This document shows, piece by piece, positions 26,774 to 36,053 of a stretch of 64,000 nucleotides of DNA. A program made the position numbers and the translations under genes. Position 1 is the first letter of the stretch. Every line of letters begins with the position of its first letter. The DNA comes from Alphaproteobacteria bacterium (GTDB lineage Bacteria > Pseudomonadota > Alphaproteobacteria > UBA9219), in contig JAQVBU010000001.1 in assembly GCA_028690155.1 (NCBI GenBank), forward strand, positions 62,001 to 126,000. Direction: 5' to 3'. Below the pieces are notes generated by a model. That model was not told the origin of the DNA and ran no database searches. It saw only the letters and a program-made list of their open reading frames with translations.

Positions 26774-27364
26774 ATGTCTTTTGATCGCCCCGCGCCCACC
26801 GAAAACTATTCCTCTCCCGCGTCACCCCTTATCGTTGTTTTGGGAGAGAAAAAGGTTACCTACACATTCACCGTGCCCCCAGATATTTTTAACGCCGTCT
26901 CAAAACCCTCTTCTTCTTTTTTAGAGGGCAAGGGGCTTCTCGATCAATATATACCCGCTATAAACGAAGGCGGCGAGCTTCATGCTTCCTTCGAGGCGGC
27001 CAAAGCCCTTTGGGGAAATACGAGCCACATTGTTAAAATCCCCACGTCTTCGAACCTTGTGGTCGTTTTTATCAACGACGAAACGGGCGAGAAGAAAGTC
27101 AATAGTCTGCAGACAAAAAACGTTGCCACGCTTTCAGAAAAAGAGAAAGAGGCTCTTCGCCAAGCCACCGGCGTGGTTCTCCCCGGGTCTCCCTATAACC
27201 ACGGGCTCTTCGAGCATTTCTTGAATCGGAACGCCAAAATCAAGAAGCTTCCGAAAAAACAGCAAAAGATGGGGCCCGTCGACGAACCTAAAGATGTCGC
27301 CACCGGCTTCCCCACGCTCCCTGTATCCCGCTTACCCGAAAAGGCGCGGCAATTTCATCTTTAA
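26774..27364 (+). CDS. Orphan protein of unknown function
   Basis: 196 residues, no family recognised, no signal peptide or membrane segment. It starts with a Pro/Ser-rich 20-residue tail, then an alternating strand-rich region (LIVVLGEKKVTYTFTVPPDIF, VVVFINDE), then charged helices (LSEKEKEALRQATG) and a basic, Pro-rich C-terminus ending in RQFHL. AAAGGG lies 9 bases before ATG 26774. It is monocistronic, flanked by terminators on both sides. Because the organism appears to encode a type IVB system, an effector role is conceivable, but nothing in the sequence proves it. Confidence 0.7.
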   Translation: MSFDRPAPTENYSSPASPLIVVLGEKKVTYTFTVPPDIFNAVSKPSSSFLEGKGLLDQYIPAINEGGELHASFEAAKALWGNTSHIVKIPTSSNLVVVFINDETGEKKVNSLQTKNVATLSEKEKEALRQATGVVLPGSPYNHGLFEHFLNRNAKIKKLPKKQQKMGPVDEPKDVATGFPTLPVSRLPEKARQFHL

Positions 27365-27366
27365 AC

Positions 27367-27397
27367 AAAACGGCGCTCTGTTAAAGAGCGCCGTTTT
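27367..27397. terminator. Strong bidirectional terminator
   Basis: A 13-bp perfect stem AAAACGGCGCTCT / AGAGCGCCGTTTT with a short loop lies between the convergent 196-residue gene and etfA. Confidence 0.9.
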
Positions 27398-27417
27398 ACT
27401 ATCCCTATCTTTCCTTT

Positions 27418-28350
27418 TTAAAGGGCCTGAACCAGTTCGGGGACGAGCGTGAACAAATCGCCTTCGATCCCATAATCCGCCACCGAAAAAATCGGCGCAT
27501 CCGGATCCTTGTTGATGGCCACGATGACCGTGCTGTCTTTCATGCCCGCGAGATGTTGGATCGCGCCCGAAATACCCACCGCGATGTAAAGCGTCGGCGC
27601 CACGATCTTACCCGTTTGCCCGACCTGACTGTCGTTCGAAATATAGCCCGCGTCCACCGCCGCACGCGACGCACCGATGGCGGCGTTCAGCTTGTCGGCC
27701 AAAGGTTCCAGGATCTCCTTGAACTTCTCGGCTGAGCCGAGTCCGCGGCCGCCCGAAACCACCACGCTTGCCGCCGTCAACTCGGGCCGCGCGGATTGCG
27801 TCAGCTCGGCGCCCACGAACGAGGACAGACCCGTATCGCCCGCGCCTTCGATCTTCTCGACCGTCGCCGTGCCGCCTTCGGCCGCCGCCTTGTCGAACGC
27901 CGTGCCGCGCACGGTGATAAACTTGATCTTATCCGAAGACTTCACCGTCGCAATCGCGTTGCCGGCATAAATAGGCCGCACAAACGTGTCGTCGCCTTCC
28001 ACACCGGAAATATCGGAAATTACCGCCACGTCGCACAAGCCCGCAGCCCGCGGCATCACGTTTTTGCCGAAGCTCGTGGCCGGAGCAAACACATGGCTGT
28101 AAGACGGCGCCAACTTGGCAATCAACGCACCCATGTTTTCGGCCAGAAAATTCGCATACGCCGGATCGTCGGCGCACAGAACCTTGGCCACGCCAACAAT
28201 TTTAGCCGCTTCCTGAGCCGCGCCAGCGCATCCGCTTCCCGCGACCAGAAGATCAATGGGCTGGCCCAGCTTCGCCGCCGCCGTCACGGCGTTCAGCGTC
28301 GCCGTACGAATGTTTTGATGATTATGTTCTGCAACGACAAGGATTGTCAT
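27418..28350 (-). CDS. etfA: Electron transfer flavoprotein alpha subunit
   Basis: 310 residues. With EtfB it carries electrons from acyl-CoA and other dehydrogenases to ETF-ubiquinone oxidoreductase. The C-terminal FAD-binding domain is clear: [47 protein letters not shown] and [21 protein letters not shown]. The N-terminal half has the alpha/beta fold typical of FixB/EtfA. It is the last gene of an etfB-HAD-etfA set (12-base gap to the HAD gene). Confidence 0.97.
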   Translation of the reverse strand: MTILVVAEHNHQNIRTATLNAVTAAAKLGQPIDLLVAGSGCAGAAQEAAKIVGVAKVLCADDPAYANFLAENMGALIAKLAPSYSHVFAPATSFGKNVMPRAAGLCDVAVISDISGVEGDDTFVRPIYAGNAIATVKSSDKIKFITVRGTAFDKAAAEGGTATVEKIEGAGDTGLSSFVGAELTQSARPELTAASVVVSGGRGLGSAEKFKEILEPLADKLNAAIGASRAAVDAGYISNDSQVGQTGKIVAPTLYIAVGISGAIQHLAGMKDSTVIVAINKDPDAPIFSVADYGIEGDLFTLVPELVQAL

Positions 28351-28362
28351 GATAGCGCCCTT

Positions 28363-28989
28363 TCAAAAAAGATGATGCGTCATAAGGTCGTCCCGAAGTG
28401 CCTCGGGCGAGGTAAAAAGATGCGTCGCCAAACCAAGCTCTGCCGCCGGGAAAAGATTCTTCTGCGTGTCGTCGATAAAAATCGACCGTGCCGGATCAAT
28501 ACCCGTACGCGCGATCAGCATCTCGTAAATCCGTGGATCGGGTTTCATCATTTTCTCAGCCCCCGACACCACAATGGTTTTGAACAGATCCAGAAAAGGA
28601 TAGGCGCGCCGAACTTCCGGGAAAATCTCGGCAGACCAATTCGACAAGGCGTAAAGAGGAACGCCCGCCGCATGAAGATCCTGAAGAATGGACACCGACC
28701 CCTCGATCGGCCCCACCAGCATCTCCATAAAGCGCGCACCCCAAGCGTTGATCCAGGTACACATCCGAACATCGCCCGCATGCTTCTCGAGAAGCGGTTG
28801 TGCGTTCTCGGCAAAAGAAACGCCCTCGTCGTGTCGGCCGTGCCATTCTCTTGTGCAAACCTCTCCAAAAAAACGGGCTCTTTCATCGTCATCAGGGATA
28901 AGCTTGCGATAAAGATGCTCCGGATCCCATTGAAGAAGAACGTTCCCCAAATCAAAAACAACCGTTGTTATAGCTGGGGATACGCTCAT
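28363..28989 (-). CDS. HAD-superfamily hydrolase within the etf operon
   Basis: 208 residues. HAD-IA family: motif I FDLGNVLLQWD (Asp nucleophile), motif II LYALSNWS, motif III EKMMKPDPRIYE and motif IV SIFIDDTQKN. This composition is of the YihX/haloacid-dehalogenase-like type. It is inserted between etfB (3-base gap) and etfA (12-base gap), which are normally adjacent. Substrate unknown. Confidence 0.88.
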   Translation of the reverse strand: MSVSPAITTVVFDLGNVLLQWDPEHLYRKLIPDDDERARFFGEVCTREWHGRHDEGVSFAENAQPLLEKHAGDVRMCTWINAWGARFMEMLVGPIEGSVSILQDLHAAGVPLYALSNWSAEIFPEVRRAYPFLDLFKTIVVSGAEKMMKPDPRIYEMLIARTGIDPARSIFIDDTQKNLFPAAELGLATHLFTSPEALRDDLMTHHLF

Positions 28990-28992
28990 GGC

Positions 28993-29742
28993 TTAGATAA
29001 CCTTGGCCTCGTTCTTCAGCTTGTCGACCAGCGCGGCCACATCGGGAACCTTGATTCCGCCCTTGCGCACCGGCGGCGGCGTGACCTTCAGCGTTTCCAT
29101 CGTCGGGGCCATATCAGCGCCCAGATCGGCGGGCGCAAGGCTTTCGATGGGTTTCTTCTTAGCCTTCATGATGTCCGGCAGCTTCACAAAGCGGGGCTCG
29201 TTCAAACGAAGATCCGCCGTGATCACGGCGGGAAGCTTGACCGACAACGTTTCCAAACCGCCGTCGATTTCGCGCGTGACGTTGGCTTTGCCGTCGGCAA
29301 TCTCGATTTTGGATGCAAACGTCGCCTGAGCCCACCCCAGCTGTGCCGCCAAAATCGCGCCGACCTGATTGCTTTCCTGATCGATGGCTTGCTTGCCCAA
29401 GAGGATAAGATCGGGCTTTTCCTTCTCGACAATTTTCTTCAAGGCACGCGCCACGCCCAAAGCCTGCGTCTCGGTATCGACAGGAACGTGAATGGCGCGG
29501 TCAATGCCCATTGCCAAAGCCGTGCGCAACGTTTCCTGCGCCTGGGCCGGGCCGATGGTCACGACGACCGTTTCGGCCGCAATGCCTTTTTCTTTCAAGC
29601 GAACGGCTTCTTCAACGGCGATTTCGTCGAAGGGGTTCATCGACATTTTAACGTTCGCGGTCTCGACGGCGCTTTCGTCCGCCTTGATGCGGATGTTGAC
29701 GTTGTAGTCGATGACGCGTTTGACGGTAACGAGAACTTTCAT
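28993..29742 (-). CDS. etfB: Electron transfer flavoprotein beta subunit
   Basis: 249 residues from ATG 29742; a TTG at 29757 adds five residues not seen in the family. AMP-binding subunit of ETF. Seen: [66 protein letters not shown]. The recognition segment [13 protein letters not shown] (about residues 188-200) holds the lysines that are methylated in ETFB by ETFBKMT-type enzymes; a matching methyltransferase gene is at 13867-14535. First gene of etfB-HAD-etfA. Confidence 0.97.
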   Translation of the reverse strand: MKVLVTVKRVIDYNVNIRIKADESAVETANVKMSMNPFDEIAVEEAVRLKEKGIAAETVVVTIGPAQAQETLRTALAMGIDRAIHVPVDTETQALGVARALKKIVEKEKPDLILLGKQAIDQESNQVGAILAAQLGWAQATFASKIEIADGKANVTREIDGGLETLSVKLPAVITADLRLNEPRFVKLPDIMKAKKKPIESLAPADLGADMAPTMETLKVTPPPVRKGGIKVPDVAALVDKLKNEAKVI

Positions 29743-29840
29743 GGCAGACCCACTCAACGGCTTGAGGTTAACCGACGTTTCGGCAAAGAGAGAATGCCGC
29801 GATCCTAACGAGGCGCTGTTACCAAACCGTAAACAAACAT

Positions 29841-29876
29841 AGAAAAAACGGGCACATCCTCACGAATGTGCCCGTT
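29841..29876 (-). terminator. Terminator of the pnp transcript
   Basis: An 11-bp perfect stem AACGGGCACAT / ATGTGCCCGTT (29847-29857 and 29866-29876) is followed on the minus strand by a T tract, 30 bases after the pnp stop. Confidence 0.88.
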
Positions 29877-29905
29877 TCTTGTTGTTATCAAAAGGATTTT
29901 TGTCC

Positions 29906-32014
29906 TTATTCCGGCTGAATGTCCGCACCGGTTTCCTGATCGACGGCTTTCATCGACAGCTTGACTTTGCCGCGATCGTCGATGCCAAGAACCTTGACGT
30001 GAACCTCGTCACCCACCTTCAGGAAATCGGACACCTTGTCGATGCGCTGGGGTTTGATTTCCGAAATGTGGACCAAGCCGTCGCGCGCGCCCAAAAAGTT
30101 CACGAAGGCGCCGAAATCGACGATCTTCACGACCTTGCCGGAATACACAACGCCGACTTCGGGTTCAGCCACGATGCCCCGGATCCAGTTGATTGCCGCA
30201 TCGGCCGCCTTCTGATCCACCGCCGCGACCTTGATCGAGCCGTCGTCTTCGATGTCGATCTTGGCGCCCGTCGTTTCGCAAATCTCGCGAATGACCTTGC
30301 CGCCGGTGCCGATGACTTCGCGGATCTTGTCCTTGGGAATCGAAAACGCGGTGATGCGCGGCGCGTTTTGGCTGACGCCGTCGCGAGCCGAACCAATGGC
30401 CTTGGCCATCTCGCCAAGAATATGCATGCGGCCCGCTCGAGCTTGCTCAAGGGCGATCTTCATAATCTCGGTCGTGATCGAGGTGATCTTGATGTCCATC
30501 TGCAAGGACGTCACACCCTTTTCCGTGCCAGCAACCTTAAAGTCCATGTCGCCCAGATGATCCTCGTCGCCGAGAATATCGGTCAAGACGGCAAAACCGC
30601 GGTCTTCCTTGATCAATCCCATCGCAATGCCCGCGATCGGCGCCGGCATCGGAACGCCTGCGTCCATCAGAGACAAAGAGGATCCGCACACGGTCGCCAT
30701 CGAGGACGATCCGTTGGACTCGGTGATTTCCGAGACCACGCGGATGGTGTACGGGAAGGCTTCCTTGGACGGCAACAACGGATGAACCGCGCGCCACGCC
30801 AACTTGCCGTGACCGATTTCGCGGCGTCCGGGACTGCCCATGCGGCCCGTTTCACCGACCGAGTACGGCGGGAAGTTATAGTGCAGCATGAAAGATTCAC
30901 GATATTCGCCTTCCAGCGCGTCGATGATCTGTTCGTCCTGTCCGGTACCGAGTGTCGTTACGACAAGCGCCTGCGTTTCACCACGCGTAAACAACGCCGA
31001 ACCATGCGCGCGCGGCAGGATGCCGACTTCGCACACGATGGGGCGCACCGTCTTGGTGTCGCGGCCGTCGATGCGACGCCCCGAATCCAAGATCATGGCG
31101 CGGACATGGTGATACTTCATATCCTCGAGCCCCTCGGCGACTTGTTTGTCCGAGAACTCTTCCGCGTCGATAGCGGCCAAAGCCTTGTCTTTCACGGCAT
31201 TGAGCAGCGCGTAACGCGGCAGCTTGGCCGTTTCGTTGTACGCGGCCTTCAAGTCTTCGCCAACCGCCGCCTGAAGCTTGGCGCGCAAAGCGGCCTTGTC
31301 ATACGCCGGGGGAGGCAGGGGACGCGGGTCCTTGGCGGCCATTTCAGCAAGCTCGATGATCAGGTCGATCACGGGCTGGAAGCTCTGATGGCCGAACGTT
31401 ACAGCGTCCAGCATCGTCGATTCAGGAAGTTGCTGCGCTTCGGACTCGACCATCAACACGCCCTGCTTGGTTCCGGCAACGACCAGATTCAGTTCGGAAT
31501 CTTTGGCGTCTTCGGGTGTCGGGTTCAGCAAGAACTTGCCGCTCTTATAGCCCACGCGCGCGGCGCCGATGGGACCAAGGAACGGAATGCCGGAAATCGT
31601 CAAGGCGGCCGAGCAGCCGATCATGGACACGACATCCGGATCGTTTTCGAAATCATGGCTCAAAACCGTGGCAATCACCTGCGTGTCGCACATATAGCCT
31701 TCAGGAAATAACGGACGGATCGGACGATCGATCAACCGGCTGACCAGCGTTTCTTTTTCGCTAGGACGGCCTTCCCGCTTGAAAAAACCGCCGGGAATTT
31801 TACCCGCCGCGTAAGACTTTTCCTGATAGTTCACGGTCAACGGGAAAAAGTCCTGCCCTTCCTTGGGCTTCTGGGCGCCGACGACCGTACAAAGAACGGT
31901 GGTGCCGCCGTAGGTGGCAAGAACGGCGCCGTCAGCCTGACGCGCCATGCGCCCCGTCTCCAACGTCAGGGTTCTTCCGCCCCATTCAATCTCTTTACGA
32001 TAAACCTTAAACAT
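29906..32014 (-). CDS. pnp: Polyribonucleotide nucleotidyltransferase (PNPase)
   Basis: 702 residues. Phosphorolytic 3'-5' exoribonuclease of the degradosome. Two RNase PH-like domains are separated by a helical linker; the active core includes [23 protein letters not shown] and the [11 protein letters not shown]...TSLQMDIKI segment. A KH domain ([12 protein letters not shown]) and an S1 domain ([20 protein letters not shown]...VHISEI) follow. Transcribed downstream of rpsO, as is standard, but with a GNAT gene between them. Confidence 0.98.
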   Translation of the reverse strand: MFKVYRKEIEWGGRTLTLETGRMARQADGAVLATYGGTTVLCTVVGAQKPKEGQDFFPLTVNYQEKSYAAGKIPGGFFKREGRPSEKETLVSRLIDRPIRPLFPEGYMCDTQVIATVLSHDFENDPDVVSMIGCSAALTISGIPFLGPIGAARVGYKSGKFLLNPTPEDAKDSELNLVVAGTKQGVLMVESEAQQLPESTMLDAVTFGHQSFQPVIDLIIELAEMAAKDPRPLPPPAYDKAALRAKLQAAVGEDLKAAYNETAKLPRYALLNAVKDKALAAIDAEEFSDKQVAEGLEDMKYHHVRAMILDSGRRIDGRDTKTVRPIVCEVGILPRAHGSALFTRGETQALVVTTLGTGQDEQIIDALEGEYRESFMLHYNFPPYSVGETGRMGSPGRREIGHGKLAWRAVHPLLPSKEAFPYTIRVVSEITESNGSSSMATVCGSSLSLMDAGVPMPAPIAGIAMGLIKEDRGFAVLTDILGDEDHLGDMDFKVAGTEKGVTSLQMDIKITSITTEIMKIALEQARAGRMHILGEMAKAIGSARDGVSQNAPRITAFSIPKDKIREVIGTGGKVIREICETTGAKIDIEDDGSIKVAAVDQKAADAAINWIRGIVAEPEVGVVYSGKVVKIVDFGAFVNFLGARDGLVHISEIKPQRIDKVSDFLKVGDEVHVKVLGIDDRGKVKLSMKAVDQETGADIQPE

Positions 32015-32074
32015 CGTTTTATCCTCTTTCTTTCTAAGAGAGACCCGCTCTCTTCCTTTGAGTCCCGCTCGGCC

Positions 32075-32509
32075 CTATGCCGCGCGGCCTTTCATGAGTT
32101 TCTTCATGAAGCCTATGCGTTGATGACCGGGGATGAAATCCTCCATCACAACGAAACGTTTATAGCCGAGCTTTTCGTAAAAGCCCGGCGCCTCGAAATC
32201 CTGCGTCCAAAGATAGGCCGAATGCGCGCCGCGCTTAACGGCCTCTTCTTCCGTTTGACTGACAAGCGCACGCCCCTGCCCCGTGCCGCGACAATCCTCG
32301 CGGACCCAGACAATATCGATATACGCCCAGCCCGGATGAAGATAGACGAAGCTGCCCGCTCGAAGCCGTCCGTCGAGGTCCGTGTCGAAAAGACCGAACG
32401 TCCTGACCTGGCGATCGATATCGGGAAAATCATCGGGACGCACCGAAAGGACACGATCAAGAAGATCTTTGATCTCTGTCTTTTCAGGATGGTCCCGAAC
32501 GATCACCAC
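32075..32509 (-). CDS. GNAT-family N-acetyltransferase
   Basis: 144 residues, starting at GTG 32509 (or the next GTG), preceded by AAAGGG. The acetyl-CoA pyrophosphate loop is visible as REDCRGTGQGRALV (about residues 74-87), followed by the usual FYEKLGYKRF near the C-terminus (about 111-120). It lies between rpsO (15-base gap) and pnp (60-base gap) on the same strand. Substrate unknown; the location suggests co-expression with translation and RNA-decay genes, nothing more. Confidence 0.85.
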   Translation of the reverse strand: MVIVRDHPEKTEIKDLLDRVLSVRPDDFPDIDRQVRTFGLFDTDLDGRLRAGSFVYLHPGWAYIDIVWVREDCRGTGQGRALVSQTEEEAVKRGAHSAYLWTQDFEAPGFYEKLGYKRFVVMEDFIPGHQRIGFMKKLMKGRAA

Positions 32510-32523
32510 GGATGCCCTTTTCG

Positions 32524-32793
32524 TTATTTGCGCAGGCCGAGCGTCGCGATCAAGCCTTCATAAACGGAAGGCTTGGTGTTCTTCAGATAATCCAAAAGCC
32601 CGCGACGGTTGCTGACAAGTCGCAGCAACCCGCGCCGCGAGTGGTGATCCTTCTTGTGCTTGTCAAAGTGGTCCATCAAGTGATTGATGCGATCCGTCAA
32701 AAGCGCAATTTGAACCTCGGGGGATCCTGTGTCGCCTTTGTTGCGTGCGTGCTTGGCAATAACGTCTTTCTTGTGTTCTTTTGTAATCGACAT
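32524..32793 (-). CDS. rpsO: 30S ribosomal protein S15
   Basis: 89 residues from ATG 32793, preceded by AAGGAG; a TTG two codons upstream is unlikely. S15 binds 16S rRNA early in 30S assembly. Seen: [14 protein letters not shown], the [16 protein letters not shown] loop and [13 protein letters not shown]. First gene of rpsO-GNAT-pnp. Confidence 0.99.
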   Translation of the reverse strand: MSITKEHKKDVIAKHARNKGDTGSPEVQIALLTDRINHLMDHFDKHKKDHHSRRGLLRLVSNRRGLLDYLKNTKPSVYEGLIATLGLRK

Positions 32794-33093
32794 CGTCAAA
32801 CTCCTTATCTCTTAAAAGGTTCGTTAAGCCGATACCGGGATGTCGTCCAGTCAGACCGGCCTTTTGTTTGGCGTTCTTATGCACAAAATAAGGCGTTTTG
32901 ACCAGAAGATTCTTCCGGCAAGCCCTCAAAATTGCTTGTTTTTGTGTCCTCTTTTCGCAATCTCTTGTTTCTAATACGCAAACGGAAGCCTTAACCCCGT
33001 AACAGCTCCATTAAAAATGGCTGCGGCAGAGGCTACCCTGCCGAGGCCTTTTGGTTTATAAAGTATTAATGATTGCGGAGCCATTGTTCGTCC
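32794..33093. other. Intergenic region between divergent rpsO and nfeD-like genes
   Basis: 300 bases without a credible gene, containing the promoters for rpsO (minus) and the NfeD-like gene (plus). Around 33001-33055 two adjacent hairpins are visible (CAGC-CCAT / ATGG-CTG and GGCAG / CTGCC) followed by CCTTTTGGTTT on the plus strand; they could be a leader structure or a weak terminator. No truB remnant is seen. Confidence 0.4.
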
Positions 33094-33549
33094 ATGACCC
33101 TTCTTTGGTATCACTGGGCCGTTTTCGGCGTTTTGCTTGTGCTGGGGGAACTCGCCGTTCCGGCGTTCGTCCTTTTGTGGTTTGGCCTTGGCGCACTGGG
33201 TGTCGCGGGCATAATGGCGCTTGCCCCCGAGGCGTCCTTTGTTGTCCAGCTCCTCCTTTGGGTCGCCCTCTCGGTCGCCCTTGTTGTGCTGTGGTTCAAA
33301 GTCTTCGAGCCGCAACGGAACAAAAGCTTTTCGGGACAGGCCTCGGCAGGCGTCCTTGGCGAAACAGGCCTTCTCGTCAGCGATATTGAACCTTTTGGAA
33401 AAGCCAAGGTCCGCTTCCAAACCCCCCTTCTCGGAGCCGATGTCTGGGAATGCGTTGCCGACGAGAAAATCGGCGCCGGAAGCCGCGTTAAAGTCATCAG
33501 TGTCGAAGGCAGCCTTCTTAAAATAGCCCCTTCAGGAGATAAATCATGA
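33094..33549 (+). CDS. NfeD-like membrane protein
   Basis: 151 residues from ATG 33094. Two to three hydrophobic segments (about residues 5-75) are followed by a soluble OB-fold domain (about 85-148; GETGLLVSDIEPFGKAKV, GSRVKVISVEGSLLKIAP). Short NfeD proteins pair with stomatin-like SPFH proteins and probably help form membrane microdomains. It overlaps the SPFH gene by four bases. Confidence 0.9.
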   Translation: MTLLWYHWAVFGVLLVLGELAVPAFVLLWFGLGALGVAGIMALAPEASFVVQLLLWVALSVALVVLWFKVFEPQRNKSFSGQASAGVLGETGLLVSDIEPFGKAKVRFQTPLLGADVWECVADEKIGAGSRVKVISVEGSLLKIAPSGDKS

Positions 33550-34403
33550 CCGGAGCTCAAATTTTCACCCTCGCCCTCGTGGCCTTTGCCCTTATTACCA
33601 TCATGCGTGGCGTGCGCATTGTGCCACAGGGGGAAGAATGGGTCGTCGAACGCTTGGGTAAATACTTCGGCACATTCATGCCGGGGCTAAACTTTATGAT
33701 CCCTTATATCGATCGCGTCGCCAGCCGCGTCGTAACCAAAGACATTATGCTGGACGTCCCTCAACAGGAAGTCATCACGCGTGACAATGCCGTTCTGATT
33801 GTAAATGCTATTTCTTTCGTAAAGGTCACGAATCCAGTCAAAGCTGTTTACGGGATTGTCGATTTTGCAGAAGGTATCCGCAACCTTATCATGACGGCAC
33901 TGCGTTCGATCGTTGGCGAGATGGAGCTGGATGTTGCACTATCCTCCCGCGACCAGATCAAAGCGCGTCTTCGCGAAAGCATCGCCGAAGAGGTTCTGGA
34001 TTGGGGATTGACGGTTAAATCCGTTGAAATTCAAGATATCAAGCCGTCCGCCTCGATGCAAAAAGCGATGGAAATGCAAGCCGCCTCGGAGCGTGAACGG
34101 AAAGCGACGGTTACCCGCGCCGAAGGACAAAAGCAATCCATGATCTTGCAAGCCGAGGCGCGTTTGGAATCCGCGCGGCGTGACGCCGAGGCGCAAGTGA
34201 CGCTGGCGCAGGCCTCTTCCGAAGCCATCCGCAAGGTTGCCGACGCGATCGGCGATCAAGACGGGCCGATGTCTTACCTGCTCGGCGAAAAATACATTAA
34301 GATGCTCGAAAAAATGTCCGAGACACAAAACGGCAAATTCGTCGTCATTCCCTCCGACATCCAAAGTGCCGTTCAGGGCGTTCTGAGCAAAGCCCGCGGC
34401 TAG
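33546..34403 (+). CDS. SPFH/Band-7 (stomatin-like) membrane protein
   Basis: 285 residues. A single N-terminal membrane segment (about 2-20) is followed by the SPFH domain with VRIVPQGEEWVVERLGKY and MLDVPQQEVITRDNA, then an Ala/Glu-rich coiled coil (ASERERKATVTRAEGQKQS) and a C-terminal oligomerisation region. Resembles QmcA/paraslipin. Forms oligomeric membrane cages and is coupled translationally to the NfeD-like partner. Its TAG stop is formed by the CTAG end of repeat copy C. Confidence 0.93.
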   Translation: MTGAQIFTLALVAFALITIMRGVRIVPQGEEWVVERLGKYFGTFMPGLNFMIPYIDRVASRVVTKDIMLDVPQQEVITRDNAVLIVNAISFVKVTNPVKAVYGIVDFAEGIRNLIMTALRSIVGEMELDVALSSRDQIKARLRESIAEEVLDWGLTVKSVEIQDIKPSASMQKAMEMQAASERERKATVTRAEGQKQSMILQAEARLESARRDAEAQVTLAQASSEAIRKVADAIGDQDGPMSYLLGEKYIKMLEKMSETQNGKFVVIPSDIQSAVQGVLSKARG

Positions 34404-34463
34404 AGCCTTTTCGCATGAACGGTTGTCATCAAAAGACGCCAACCCTATCACGATCGGCTCTAG
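34400..34463. repeat. CTAG-ended palindromic intergenic repeat, copy C
   Basis: It fills the gap between the SPFH gene and dut, which are convergent. Perfect 8-bp terminal inverted repeats CTAGAGCC (34400-34407) and GGCTCTAG (34456-34463). On the minus strand it reads CTAGAGCCGATCG, then an internal hairpin GGTTG...CAACC, matching copies A and B. The left CTAG supplies the SPFH stop codon. Confidence 0.8.
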
Positions 34464-34466
34464 CGT

Positions 34467-34922
34467 TTATTGATGAAGCCCCGTCGAACCAAAGCCCCCG
34501 GCCCCTCGCGCCGTTTCGGGCAACGCGTCGGTTTTGTCCCACTCAATCGCAACATAGGCCGCAACGACCATCTGCGCGATGCGCATGCCGCGCGTAACGG
34601 TAAAGGCCTCGGTGCCAAGGTTTGCCAAAATAACCTGAACCTCCCCGCGATAATCGGCGTCGATGGTTCCCGGCGTATTCAACACCGTCACGCCGTGCTT
34701 CAGGGCAAGACCGGAACGAGGGCGAACCTGAGCCTCATATCCTTGGGGCAGCGCAATCGAAAGGCCTGTTGGAATAAGGCGACGTTGGCCCGGCGATAAA
34801 ACAATGGGCATCGTGATGGCCGCGCACAAGTCCATGCCGGCCGCATGCTCGGTCGCATAAGCCGGAAGATCAAGCCCCTCGGCATGAGGCAGCGTTGTTA
34901 CAGCAACGGAAACAGAAGTCAT
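34467..34922 (-). CDS. dut: Deoxyuridine 5'-triphosphate nucleotidohydrolase
   Basis: 151 residues. Trimeric dUTPase that removes dUTP and supplies dUMP. All five motifs are seen: AGMDLCA (1), [11 protein letters not shown] (2), [11 protein letters not shown] (3), [11 protein letters not shown] (4) and the C-terminal [10 protein letters not shown] (5). Confidence 0.98.
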   Translation of the reverse strand: MTSVSVAVTTLPHAEGLDLPAYATEHAAGMDLCAAITMPIVLSPGQRRLIPTGLSIALPQGYEAQVRPRSGLALKHGVTVLNTPGTIDADYRGEVQVILANLGTEAFTVTRGMRIAQMVVAAYVAIEWDKTDALPETARGAGGFGSTGLHQ

Positions 34923-34950
34923 AAAAAGCCCTTATCGTTTTTGAGGTGTG

Positions 34951-35304
34951 TTACGCGCGAACGCGGGCGGCGGGAAAGCGCGTTTCTTCCTTGACCAAGG
35001 GAATAATGGAATCCATCCCGCAAGCAAAGAAAAACCTGCGCGGCTGCCGTTTCAATCCCCTGATCTGAAGAACGCCGTCAACGGCATACATCTTGCGAGC
35101 AAGCACAAGAAAGGCCCGCAGTCCGGCCCCGGTCAGGAAGGAGAGCGCCGCGCAGTTTATGATCATAAACCGAGCGCCGCTTTCGATGCACAACGACACG
35201 TCCTCAATGAATTCGGGTGCGTTCACGCTGCTGAGATACCGGTCGGTATCCATGACTTCGACATCGGCGATGCACCCAGCCGCTATGGACGTTCCTTGTT
35301 GCAT
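34951..35304 (-). CDS. STAS-domain protein (anti-sigma-antagonist-like)
   Basis: 117 residues from ATG 35304, which is preceded by a perfect AGGAGG with 8-base spacing; an upstream ATG at 35370 lacks one. The STAS fold is seen as VEVMDTDRYLSSVNAPEFIED, ARFMIINCAALSFLTGAGLRAFLVLAR and a C-terminal helix. The usual phosphorylated D-S-S/T-G position reads FLTGAG, so Thr would be the phosphosite and the preceding Asp is missing. No kinase or sigma-factor partner is nearby. Confidence 0.75.
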   Translation of the reverse strand: MQQGTSIAAGCIADVEVMDTDRYLSSVNAPEFIEDVSLCIESGARFMIINCAALSFLTGAGLRAFLVLARKMYAVDGVLQIRGLKRQPRRFFFACGMDSIIPLVKEETRFPAARVRA

Positions 35305-35489
35305 CCAAAGACCCTCCTGTTCCGCTGTGGATACTTTACTCTTTTTCAAAGCATCAAACAAGAATAACATCGATAACCCTCTGATCGCACTAAGGTTAAT
35401 GGCGCAGAGCCCCCAGTTCGCCGGAACGGCCCCTTGTTTCTTTCTTAAAAAACCCTATCTCTCCCTTTGTCACAATCAAGGATCGCCCA

Positions 35490-36053
35490 ATGTCCCAAAC
35501 GTCTTCTTCTCCCTGGCACGGCACAACCATTCTGGCCGTACGGAAAAACAACCGTGTCGTTATTGCTGGAGATGGGCAAGTCTCTATGGGCGCAACCATC
35601 GTTAAAAATAACGCGCGCAAGGTGCGCCGCCTGAAATCAGGCCCGAACGAAAACGTTATCGCCGGCTTCGCAGGCGCGACGGCCGACGCCTTCGCGTTGT
35701 TTGAACGGCTTGAAGGCAAGCTTGAGAAACACCCCGGCCAGTTGATGCGCGCCTGCGTCGAGCTGGCCAAGGATTGGCGCACCGACCGGTATCTGAGGCA
35801 CCTTGAGGCCATGATGGCCGTTGCCGACGCGTCGACAAGCCTTATCCTCTCCGGAAACGGGGACGTGCTGGAACCCGAAGACGGGCTAATCGGCATCGGC
35901 TCCGGCGGTGCCTACGCCTTGGCCGCAGCCCGCGCCCTTTTCAACATCGAAGGCATGAACGCCGAAGCCATCGCGCGTCGTTCGCTTGAGATTGCATCGG
36001 GAATCTGCGTCTATACGAATACTCATGTTACTTTGGAAAGCCTGGACTTTTAA
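35490..36053 (+). CDS. hslV: ATP-dependent protease subunit HslV
   Basis: 187 residues. Proteasome-like peptidase; processing before Thr12 of ...[11 protein letters not shown] gives the N-terminal nucleophile. Also seen: [32 protein letters not shown] and [16 protein letters not shown]. Its TAA overlaps the ATG of hslU by one base. Confidence 0.98.
   Translation: MSQTSSSPWHGTTILAVRKNNRVVIAGDGQVSMGATIVKNNARKVRRLKSGPNENVIAGFAGATADAFALFERLEGKLEKHPGQLMRACVELAKDWRTDRYLRHLEAMMAVADASTSLILSGNGDVLEPEDGLIGIGSGGAYALAAARALFNIEGMNAEAIARRSLEIASGICVYTNTHVTLESLDF

Noticed and set aside
27796..31711. Two long plus-strand frames (670 and 610 codons)
   Set aside because: They are antisense to etfA/HAD/etfB and pnp, with Arg/His-rich composition typical of shadow frames.
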